From Patiria miniata (Eukaryota; Echinodermata; Asteroidea; Valvatida; Asterinidae), in assembly GCF_015706575.1 (NCBI RefSeq), contig NW_024037057.1, forward strand, positions 1,631,501-1,695,500: DNA of 64,000 nt, read 5' to 3'. A program made the position numbers and the translations under genes. Below the pieces are notes generated by a model. It did not search any database. It saw nothing but the letters and a program-made list of their open reading frames with translations, and was not told where the DNA came from. Positions 10,301 to 22,300 of the stretch are shown here, piece after piece. Within the stretch, counting starts at the first letter, position 1. Each line of letters begins with the position of its first letter.

Positions 10301-13300
10301 AGCATTGGCAAATGCGTTCAGGAGGTTTAATATTTTGTGAGCTGCTGAATGTCAGTGTCAGGATAGCTTAGTTTCCTTCTAGTTCTACCACGTTGTGGAT
10401 CCCATGTGAGTTAGCCATGTGAGTTGTCCATAGGCAGTGACCATCAGACCCATAGACATATAATAAAACCTAGACAAGACATTATCTGCTTTTACATTGT
10501 AAATTCTGTGAGCAAATCAGGCTGCGTCACGTGGCTTAATTACGCAATGCGCGAATGTCATGTATATGGCTTCGATTTACGCTCATACTTCTTAGTTATT
10601 CTATACGCGCAGCATTTTGCTCACAGGCGCAATAGCAAATGTCGTGTCTAGGTTTTATTATATGTCTGTGATCAGACCAGAGGAGTATCAGTTGGTCTGT
10701 TGTCCATAGGCAGTGGCCATCAGACCAGAGGAGATATCAGTTGGTCTGTTGTCCTTAGGCAGTGGCCATCAGACCAGAGGAGATAGTGGTTGGCCTGTTG
10801 TCCATAGGCAGTGGCCATCAGACCAGAGGAGTATCATTTGGTCTGTTGTCCATAGGCAGTGGCCATCAGACCAGAGGAGTATCATTTGGTCTGTTGTCCA
10901 TAGGCAGTGGCCATCAAACCAGAGGAGTATCAGTTGGCCTGTTGTCCATAGGCAGTGGCCATCAGACCAGAGGAGATAGTGGTTGGTCTGTTGTCCACAG
11001 GCAGTGGCCATCAGACCAGAGGAGTATCATTTGGTCTGTTGTCCATAGGCAGTGGCCATCAGACCAGAGGAGTATCAGTTGGCCTGTTGTCCATAGGCAG
11101 TGGCCATCAGACCAGAGGAGATATCAGTTGGCCTGTTGTCCATAGGCAGTGGCCATCAGACCAGAGGAGATATTGGTTGGCCTGTTGTCCATAGGCAGCG
11201 GCCACCAGACCAGAGGAGTATCAGTTGGCCTGTTGTCCATAGGCAGTGGCCATCAGACCAGAGGAGTATCAGTTGGTCTGTTGTCCATAGGCAGTGGCCA
11301 TCAGACCAGAGGAGTATCAGTTGGTCTGTTGTCCATAGGCAGTGGCCATCAGACCAGAGGAGTATCAGTTGGCCTGTTGTCCATAGGCAGTGGCCATCAG
11401 ACCAGAGGAGATATCAGTTGGCCTGTTGTCCATAGGCAGTGGCCATCAGACCAGAGGAGATATTGGTTGGCCTGTTGTCCATAGGCAGTGGCCATCAGAC
11501 CAGAGGAGTATCATTTGGTCTGTTGTCCATAGGCAGTGGCCATCAGACCAGAGGAGATATCAGTTGGCCTGTTGTCCATAGGCAGTGGCCATCAGACCAG
11601 AGGAGATATCAGTTGGCCTGTTGTCCATAGGCAGTGGCCATCAGACCAGAGGAGATATCAGTTGGCCTGTTGTCCATAGGCAGTGGCCATCAGACCAGAG
11701 GAGATATCAGTTGGCCTGTTGTCCATAGGCAGCGGCCACCAGACCGAGTCAGGGTTTCAAAAAGTTATACCCAAAAATGCACTCGTCCTTTTATTTGGCA
11801 TGGCATTTTTCATAATTTCATTTTAAAAATTTATTTTCAGATGCCAAAAGAGAAAATAACTTAAAATATAATCATAATGGATTAACAGTGAAAAGGGTGT
11901 GTGAAAATTAGATGTACTGGCAGTAAAACGATTCATTGAATTGAGACATCAATAAAGATATTTAGGAGACCCTGCCTTTTTACTTGGATGCTTGGACGCT
12001 TTTATCATTAGAAGTCTTTTTGTAGGTAAAATCTCCCCTTTAGGCCAAAAAAAAAAAGTCTCTGGTTTCTGGTATGCGCGCGCGTCGCCGCAGCCATGCG
12101 CGTCGGCAAAATGAAAAAGGTTTTTTTTCAATACAAGATGATGTCTCAAAACCGCCAAACTCACTGGTTTGACTGGAATTCTGCTGCTGCACAATTTTAA
12201 CGTGTTTTTAGATGGGGTTATGATCGAGAATAAGCTTTATGTGGCCTCTCTGGACTCCCATATATTTGCACTAAGTTTAGTCGGGCACCATTTGCAGTCA
12301 TCAGCCGACATTTGAAGCCAAAAGAAAAAAAAAAACAGGTAAAAAAAAAAAAAAAAGCCGCGTCGCCGCACCACTTTGGGGCAAGCTCCATACCAGAAAC
12401 CGGAGACTTATTTTTTTTGGCCTTAAATGGGTACTTTGAGAATTTCGGGTTTAATCACATTAGGCCAAAAAAAAAAAGTCTCCGGTTTCTGGTATGGAGC
12501 TTGCCCAAAAAGTGGTGCGGCGACGCGGATTTTTTTTTTTTCTTACCTGATTTTTTTGCTTCAAATGTCGGCTGATGACTGCAAATGGTGCCCGACTAAA
12601 CTTAGTGCAAATATATGGGAGTTCAGAGAGGCCACATAAAGCTTATTCTCGACCATAACCCAATCTAAACACACGTTAAAATTGTGCAGCAGCAGGATTC
12701 CAGTCAAACCAGTGAGTTTGGCGGTTTTGTGACATCATCTTGCATTGAAAAAAAACCTTTTTCATTTTGCCGACGCGCATGGCTACGGCGACGCGCGCGC
12801 ATACCAGAAACCGGAGACTTTTTTTTTTTGGCCTTATGCAGCAACTGTAATATATCAATCTTCATTGTTCGTTCTTTTTGTGGTTTAGCAAGAAGATGTG
12901 TCTGTCAAGTTAGAGGCGTTAGATATACTGGGGGACCTTCTCATCCGCTTTGGAGGTATGTAGTATAAAACATAAGTATTTTATGACCCTAGTCATAATA
13001 TATTGGATGTTACTTTGGACTAATAATAGCACACTGAAAAATCTTGTTGCAAAGCATAACAGTTGGTTGGTTTTACAAGAAGACACAAGCCTACTACCAA
13101 TGCTATGAGCAATTACATTATTTTAAATAATCATTTGTCACATTTCTTATTCTTGCATGTTATTGGAGGCTTTGACAATTACGAAAATACTTTTGGAAAG
13201 AAATGGTTTATGAGTTTTATGTGGTGCTAATTTTGAAGATATACACAGGTGATTAGACTGTACACAGAATATATTGTATTTTGCTTTTAGGAGGCTTTAT

Positions 13301-16300
13301 AGGACACATTGAAACCTCTCATGGTACAGGTTAACAATACTGACATTTCATTTCAGGATTGTTGATGAGTTTCCACTCGGCAATACAGAGTGCTTTACTA
13401 CCACAGCTCAACAGTCCCAGGATGGCTGTACGTAAGAGAGCCATCTTAGCACTAGGTAGGTATGGACAGGATTCTGTAGACAATAATAACAATAATAATA
13501 AATGTATACATAAGCGCTTTTACAAGATAGATCAAAGCGCTGTACAAGAGAGGACTATGATGTCATGAAAAAGAAGCTTTTAAGACGTTGCTTGAAAATG
13601 GTGACAGATGGGGAGTCCCTGATGTTGATGGGAATAGTGTTTCACAGTTTGGGGCCAGTGTTCTGTAGTTTGGGGCCAGACTAATCCAGGTATGGAATGG
13701 TTGTACACTTAGAGTGGTACCCAGTAATGTCAGAAGCATTGTGCTACTGATGATTCAGAGTAACCCTGTGAGATCCACAAATTAATGGGCTCAACATATG
13801 AGATACATATATTACTGGCAATTGAGTTTGAAATTTTTATAAGTTTAGAGAGCGCAGGTATTGTAAATTATATTTCTTCAAAAACTAGAAAGAATAGAGA
13901 AATTCTTATTAACTTCCCCCTGAAATCTATCGGAAATTCATTTGAGAGATCCTTAAATTTAATAGGCTATTGTGTTGTAATCTGTTGCCATTTGAAGAGA
14001 GATCCAAACTTAAATTACATTGAGTTCAACTCTGGAATTTATTCAATGTTTCTGTACGAGGGAGGTAAATAAATACAATAAACGGGTTTATTCTGTTAAA
14101 AAAAAAGAAGCTTTGTTGTATATTTTCTCCTAGAATTTATTTGGAATTTGATTTAGGAATTTCTGCAACCTATGGGTATTTTCAATTTTAAATTTTTATT
14201 ATTATTTTTTTTTGGCTCAAAATTTAAAAGAAACAAACACATAAAAAGCTGACAAAACTCATAGTTAATAAACCCATTGGAGAATATATTTGAACATTGA
14301 ATGGGATTTCTTTGAATGTAATGAGCTGAGGTTATTAAATGTTTTGAGTAATAACAAGAGATGCAGACAAAATTGTATTAATGACACCTCCGGAATGTAT
14401 TTTGTGTTGCTGTATGATTGACGTCTGTTGAATATACAGGCTTGTGATTATTCTCTTTTCATTGAAAACTAACATTTACCTCATGCATTCAGGAAATCCA
14501 AGGGGGTGGGGGGGGGGGGGTTGGGAGGCTGTTATATTATTAATTTTAACCCCATAAAATTTATGGGGAATATTTTTCATTCATGTTTAAGTATAAAAAG
14601 ATAGTAATATCCAACCTGGGGGGATGGGCTAAACAGTAACTATGTTTTAATTATTGATAGAAGAAGTGTAAGTTAAACAGTTAATTAAATGGTTAATTAA
14701 AATGGACATGCAAAGCCCCAGACTAAGGTCAACTTTTTTTTCAATCAAACGAATCTGCTCCCATGTTTCAATAACAGGGAAAACTTTATTTCATTACATT
14801 TTTTTAGCAGAGCACGGACTAACGCACTTTAAATTATATTAGAACATTCACATGTCTGCTTTTGTGTGAACTGCTGAAGTATCCACAGCCAGCGATGCAA
14901 AATGTGTTTGTCAGGATAGTGGTTGGAAACATCAATGTCTTCGTTGTTTTATGTTTAAAAATACCATCTTAGCAGTATGCTTTGTATCTTAATATTGTTC
15001 TCATTTATCATCAGGTCATCTAGTCATGAGCAGTAGCAATAAGCTTTTTGCTGATCTTATGGAGTTCCTTATGACTGAGCTGCGGGAAAACGCGAACCCA
15101 TCTACAACCAGGACATACATACAGTGCATAGGTGCAATCAGGTATACTGTTTAGCTGATTACAAATACCGTTTTAGTAAAAGATGGAAACACATCTATTT
15201 TTACACTTGTTTTGGGGCTGCCGAATCCAAGTATGCTGGATACAAAGTTGGTTATTCAGATTAAACTAAGAGCCTTTCTTTTGATTGACGCATAGACCAT
15301 TAAGTGCATCTTAAATAGGATACGCTTCCTGACTGGCAACCAGAGTAGTATGGGCTAAATATGTTCATGTTCAGTAGCCTTTACTATAAGTTGTGCTGTC
15401 GTGTTTTGAGCACAGCATTTTTGGAAGTCCAAACTGTAGATTGTTGCAGTAATTCAGTCTGGATAAAGAAATAAAAGCATGCACAAGTATCTCAGTTGTA
15501 CAATCAAGATACCTGCACAGGTTTCCAGTAGTCCTAACTGCATGTGTTGCAGAGCAGCAAACCACGTTAATATGACTTGACTTTGTTAAATGGTGATCTA
15601 TTCTGGTTCTACAATTCCGTACGTCAGCATTTGGTTAAATTCGGACAGTCCTATTTTAAGTGACTGCAGCTCTTGGCTTAATAATAATAATAATAGTGGG
15701 TATTTATACAGCTCACGTATCCACCAGGTACTGGCGCTCACAGCGCAACATCATTATTACCCCTGCTCATTGGGCCCATGAAACATTCCAAATACCATCT
15801 TGTTTCCCTGGGGAGTATACAGCTCGATGCTGCCTGTTACGCGCAAGGAAGCTAATTCAATCACAGTGACCATCTCTACCCTCACAGGTACCCATTTACT
15901 CCTTGGTGGAGAGAAGCAATGAGTGACAAAGTGCCTTGCCCAAGGGCACACGCACCACGAACCCAGGCTGGACTCGAACCCACAACCTGCAGCTTTACCC
16001 GCAGACCACGAATCCAATGCCCTTAACCACAAAGCCACAGCACTCCACTTCTGGAGTGACTTCTGTGACATAGTGATGTGATCTCTGTTTCAGAGTCATT
16101 CAACTGGTTCTTCTCAGAACAACACAACTCACAAAGAGACATAATTCACATGGTATTACCGCAAACCTCCTAGTGACCATGCAAACCCTTAAGTCTCATT
16201 CAACTTGAGCTTGTTTGTAATGATCCATGCTCTAATATACATCACACATGCTTCAACAGCAGCACAAGCAACATTATACAATTGTTATCTGTTTAGATGT

Positions 16301-19300
16301 AGTCCATGGCTTTTTGAACACCCGAGGGGTGCATTTGGCACCCGAGGCAAAATGTCAATTGCCCCAGAGGGTCATTTGCCCAAGATGCAAATGATTCTGG
16401 TTGTCATGCGCACACCCTGGGGCACATCATCTACCTTGTACGCATTCTACATGTAGGTATGTTGTACAAATCAGCGTCATGGCTGTTCTAGCTCTGTTAT
16501 ACGAAGCAACATCATATTTGTACTATAATGTCCCTTAGCGTTGTGTGGCTTTTGGCAGTCAAGAATATGAAGATGGTGTTATGCATTTCAATTTGGCTGG
16601 GCACTGTTAAAAAAATTTTTTTTGAAATACTCCCTATGGGTTCTCATATTAGACAATATGAGAACCCATCAGCATGAAATATAGTTTGTCATCCACAAGT
16701 TTGATATATATACTTGCATCTATTCCTTTATTGTGACATCTCCTTGGTTACAGTCGCCATGCTGGTCACCGAGTGGGGGAACATTTGGAGAAGATCATGC
16801 CTCTGATTGTCAAATTCTGCAGGATTGATGATGATGATGAGCTACGAGAATACTGCATCCAGGTAGCTAATACATAGAGATAGACAGCATGCACACATTT
16901 TATCATGGTTGTTTCCTCAGTAAAGAGAAGTAGCCTTGATATGGGAATTGTACTTGGTGGCTCGGAAGTAAGAAATTGAATTGAATTGGACAGTTTAAGG
17001 TTAGGATAGCTTTAACAGTATCCATGTATGAACTGTAGTAGTGGATTGCTAATATGAAGTCATTGAGAGATGTAATCACTTTCATAAAGATCAAGTATTT
17101 CAAATTAGGTTTTGCCCTTCACGGACATTTTTAAACACTGTATTCTCAGTGTGTTACCTCCCGAGTGAAAGTTGGAAAAAATCACTCGGGTGAGACTCGA
17201 AGTCTCGAACCCATCTTATGATAGATAAAGTATTTTATTAGAAATCTGATCTGAATCACCTGCTCTTTGAACGGAAAGAGGCATCAACCCATATTTAATA
17301 TTCTTCTAGCACTTGCTGAAATTGACTGTTTCATTGATCATGACCACAACTGAGTTGATTCCCAGTTTGGAATGATCCTATGATTTTGGTGTTGGGTCAC
17401 TGAAGCTAAATAATCACTCTTGCATGTTTTTTCTTTGGCAGGCTTTTGAATCCTTTGTCAGGCGTTGTCCAAAAGAAGTGTCGCAACATGTCTTGACTGT
17501 AAGCATGTTCATATTATTTTAAAATCTTAAGGTCATCAAACATTCACTTTATTCCAAGATACTGGTATCCAGCTGGGTAACACCTGACATGCCATTGTTT
17601 TTGTCAGCGCAATGTGAGCTGTCAACTAGTACGGATTTTCCGTATTTTGTACGGAAATTTAAAAAAATACAGAAGTACAATTTTTTATTATAAATATTTT
17701 TTTAAATGGCATGTAGGTCTAATAAGAAGAACTCTGACCAAAGGGTCAAAACATTTTCATTTTTCTAATTTCAGAATAAAATGTTGAAACAGGAACAGAA
17801 ATATGAAGCATTATATAAGTTATGCCGTTAGTTTCAGCTAACTACTAGTATTAATATGTAGTGGCAATTTACTTAGGCTTTCAAGCATTATTCATCAATT
17901 ATGAAAAAAATACTGATTTGGGGATGAAAATACAGATTTTCAGCTTCAGGAATACTGATTTTGGAATTTGGAGGTTGGCAGCTCTGCTTCAATAAATCCC
18001 TAACTCCCTAGTGGGTGTGCAAAATCGTATTGGAATTGGAGGATTCAGGACTGTCAGGGTTATCTGAACAGCAACTCCCGGCATTTGCATTTTGGGCTTG
18101 GGTTTCTTTTATGGGTGCCCGGGTACCCGTGTTTTGCTTCAGTAGGGTACCTGGTTCCTATACTACCCGTAAATGCACACCACTATGCACATGGCAGCCT
18201 AGACGTCATGAGGGGCTCAAAGCTTTAGACTGCTCCTTCCATTATCATTGTGGCCATTACCTTGACGTCTACCAGTACTGCATAATTGATTGCCTTCATT
18301 CAATGGAATTAACAATGCAGTATAATGCCACAGTATCACTTTGTCCCCAGGAGTAGCCATTTCAAGCCAAAGTATAAACTTGCCATAAACAAGGAGTGGT
18401 TAATTCACCTGTAATATTTGCTATTGTTTCAGATCATTGAGTTGTGTCTACAGTATATCTGCTATGATCCAAACTATAACTATGAGAGTGACGAGGATGA
18501 AGATGCAATGGATGCAGATGCTGAGGAAGAAGAAGAGGGGTAAGACCATGAAGCAGCAATATATGCTAGCTGCTGTATCTTGCAGCAGACTACACATTGC
18601 CGGCAGCAATGCATGCTGGCCACTGTATGATCATGCAGCAGTCCAAGCATTGACGGCAGCAAAGCATGCTGGCCACTGTATGATCATGCAGCAGATTATG
18701 CATTGACAGTAGCAATGCATGCTGACCATTGTATGATCATGCAGCAGACTATGCATTGACAGTAGCAATGCATGCTGGCCACTGTATGATCATGCAGCAG
18801 TCCAAGCATTGACGGCAGCAAAGCATGCTGGCCACTGTATGATCATGCAGCAGATTATGCATTGACAGTAGCAATGCATGCTGACCATTGTATGATCATG
18901 CAGCAGACTATGCATTGACAGTAGCAATGCATGCTGACCACTGTATGATCATGCAGCAGACTATGCATTGACAGTAGCAATGCATGCTGACCACTGTATG
19001 ATCATGCAGCAGACTACGCATTTACGGCAACAATGCATGCTGGCCTCTGTATGATCTGCAGCAGTCCAAGCATTGACGGCAGCAATGCATGCTGACCACT
19101 GTATGATCATGCAGCATACTATGCATTGACAGTAGCAATGCATGCTGACCACTGTATGATCATGCAGTAGTCCAAGCATTGACGGCAGCAAAGCATGCTG
19201 GCCACTGTATGATCGTGCAGCAGACTATGCATTGACAGTAGCAATGCATGCTGGCCACTGTATGATCTGTAGCAGACTACACATTGATGGCAGCAGTGCA

Positions 19301-22300
19301 TGCTGGCCACTGTATGATCATGCAGCAGACTACACATTGACGGTAGCAATGCATGCTGGCCACTGTATCATCATGCAGCAGTCCACGCATTGACGGCTTC
19401 AATGCATGCTGGCTGGTTAGGGTCAGGGCGGTTAGGGTTAATATCCGATAGTATGGTTTGATTCACTATTGCATAATCAGTTACTGTACAATGTCTAGAT
19501 GGAACTAGAGATTTTCGGTGAGCAATATCGTTTAAAAAAATTGTCTAGTGAACCGTATGTGGCATCCTATTATTTTGTAGAGTATTAACACACACTTTTG
19601 TAAGGCAGTCGATGAAATTTGTACAAACAGTTTAAATTCACTTGTATGGATGTAAATCAAGGGAAATCGCTCAATCAGTGTTATGCATTGTAGCAGCAAA
19701 ATTCTCCAACATTCTTCAACATGAACCAACTTTCTTTAACCTCAATTGTGTGTGTAGGGAATCTGACGATGAGTACAGTGATGATGATGACATGAGTTGG
19801 AAGGTACGGCGCTCTGCAGCAAAATGCTTGGAGGCAATCGTTGGCTCCAGACATGAAATGCTGAATGAGTTTTATCGTTCAGTCTCGCCAGCTCTTATTT
19901 CAAGATTTAAAGGTATGTTTGTAAAGAGGCTATGATCAAGATGTCTAATCATATCACACTTTCCCACACTCAACATTTTCTGATGGTCAACTGAGTGAAG
20001 CATTGACGGTCAATTTATATCTTGCAGAGCGTGAGGAAAATGTGAAGTCCGATATTTTCCATGCCTTCATAACCCTGCTGAAGCAGACCAAGCCAATTGT
20101 GACAGGATTTTATGATCCAGACTCCATGGAACATGAGGAAGGGTTAGTGTTAGTCTCCTTTTTTTCCTGATTACTTGTTTAGCAGATATTCCTTACTCAG
20201 TTGGTCAATCATAATGATGCATAAGACCAGACTGACTATCATCATGTGTTTGGTGCAGTATTTTTCGCAGAATCTTCTGAATTGGATGTCATCTATTTTT
20301 TCTTGTATCACTCTTGACATAAATACAGAACAATCTCTGATATGAGATATCCAGTCTTCCTCGGGATTCAATCTTTCAAAGTCAAGTGAATCAAGGAATT
20401 GAATGTCGGTGGATTTTAGGCAATAAGGGCTATTGGAAAGTCACTTACACATGTTCTCTTTATTCAAGTCATATCTTGATCCCTACTCAGGCCAATATCA
20501 ATGTTGAGGCTGCAAGTTCCAGACATCGTTCGTGCCTTGCATAAACAGATGAGAGAGAAGAGTATCAAGACTCGTCAAGGTTGTTTCTCTTTACTGACCG
20601 AGTTGATCAGTGTATCACCAGGAGCGTTGGCAGAACACATCCCAGCCATCATACCTGGTATTCAATTCTCATTGGGGTAAGCAAGTCGGCTTGTTAGTCA
20701 TTACACATTGAGACTTTAGCTGATTTGATGAGCATATGCCACTTAAATGGGTGGGTCCATGTGAAAAGGGCAATTTATACCTAAATTCTGTTCGGTAAAT
20801 TGTATGGATACCCCAATTGTTTCGATTCGCTTAAAATGAATGTGTAGGTGCATTGCTTGACATAGAACTGCCCCTGTGTTGACGCTCATGGTAACATGCA
20901 TTCAATAAAATTGCCTCTGGCCAATAATTGAAACAATGCAGAATAACCTGATGTTATTACTACGTTGTGAAATGCTAATGACAAATCAATCTCAATCTGC
21001 TGTATACAGAGTGTGCCAAAAAAAGTGCAACATTCTGACAACAAATAATTAAATCTGTTTAATGTTTTTTCTTCAATGAAATTATATATTACATGAAAGC
21101 CTGACTATTTCGCAATCCACTCCTTTTTACCCCATTCCATTTGGGTCCCTAGATCCAGAAATACAATCAATTAAGTGAAAGGGTGTACATTTTGCTTGGG
21201 GCACTCTCACCTGTGTTGTCACCAACTTCAATGCCTATTCAATGCTTTATGCTAAGTTCACACATTCCCGATTTTTAAGACGAAGCGCCACGAATAATAA
21301 GTCTTGAGTAAATCGGGGAATGGTTCTTGGCTGCCTCGGGATGATTCTGTTAGTTCGATGAAAGATTGTTAAAGATCGGGAAGCGCCCCAACAATTTTCA
21401 ACATGTTCAAAACTGTCGGGGTGATTCGGGAACCAATTTCAATTCTTGGATTATTCTTGTTGTATTTGTAACTAATTCTGGGTATTCTTACAGCATTCTT
21501 ACAAGTTTCGCACAGTTATTCTTGGTGGTAACAGTCCAGAATCATGCGGAATCATTACGAATGTATCAATATCATGTATGTATTCGGCTTAATTGGGTCT
21601 GATTCGACTTCCAATTCGTACCTAGTTCTTGATTATTTCTGTTTCATTCTTAAGTTATTCTTACAAACAGCGAATCGGGGCTAATTTCTCCCAATTGCCA
21701 TCAAGAATTTTTATTCGGGATAGATCGGGGTACTCGTGGCAATAATTTGAGAATGTGTAAACCTAGCATAACCCAGATTCAGCATGTCCAGCTGAGAGTG
21801 GCCGAGTAAAATGTACACCCTTTCACTTAATTGATTGTATTTCTGGGTCTAGGGATCCTAATAGAATGGGGTAAACAGGAGTGGATTGAGAAATAGTCAG
21901 GCTTTAATGTAAGTCATAACACACCTCTTGCTGGTGCTTCATCCTGGTTGGCTGAAACACGGTCACGTGTGGTTCACTTATATAGGCTAGTGCATGAAAT
22001 TCACATCAGCATGAACTAGACGTGCGCCAAGACATCACGCACGCGTAATTTCCGATCGGGCACTACACTCAAAGGTTTTGACCGATTACATTGCCCTCTA
22101 AAAAACTCAAACTCAACAACTGAAGCGACGACACTAAAACCGTTCCTATAATTGTTGAATTGCTCACAGTTGAAGTGCTTATAAGTTAATTGGAGTATTA
22201 AAACAGTTGAAATATAAAACTTAGAAAAGTTTTTTTTTTATATTTTTTTTATATTTTGGACAAAGGTGAGTTATAAAACACATGCGGACTGGCATAATTT

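Noticed and set aside
10425..11746. CRISPR-like array
   Set aside because: Units are contiguous with no unique spacers, and the genome is eukaryotic. The same applies to the arrays at 18551 and 26380.
10713..11864. Overlapping 63-127 codon frames with MAIRPEEI and [10 protein letters not shown] repeats
   Set aside because: They come from the 48/49-bp satellite, which changes frame at each length switch, and they lie inside a CAND1 intron.
13785..14072. 95-codon plus-strand frame in CAND1 intron 7
   Set aside because: No known domain and AT-biased composition typical of intron sequence.
15957..16050. A functional tRNA gene
   Set aside because: A- and B-box-like sequences exist, but no cloverleaf with paired acceptor arm follows, and the SINE body and ATT-rich tail do.
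19425..19441. Interstitial telomere repeat
   Set aside because: Only two or three imperfect TTAGGG units, too few to argue for a telomere-derived insertion.
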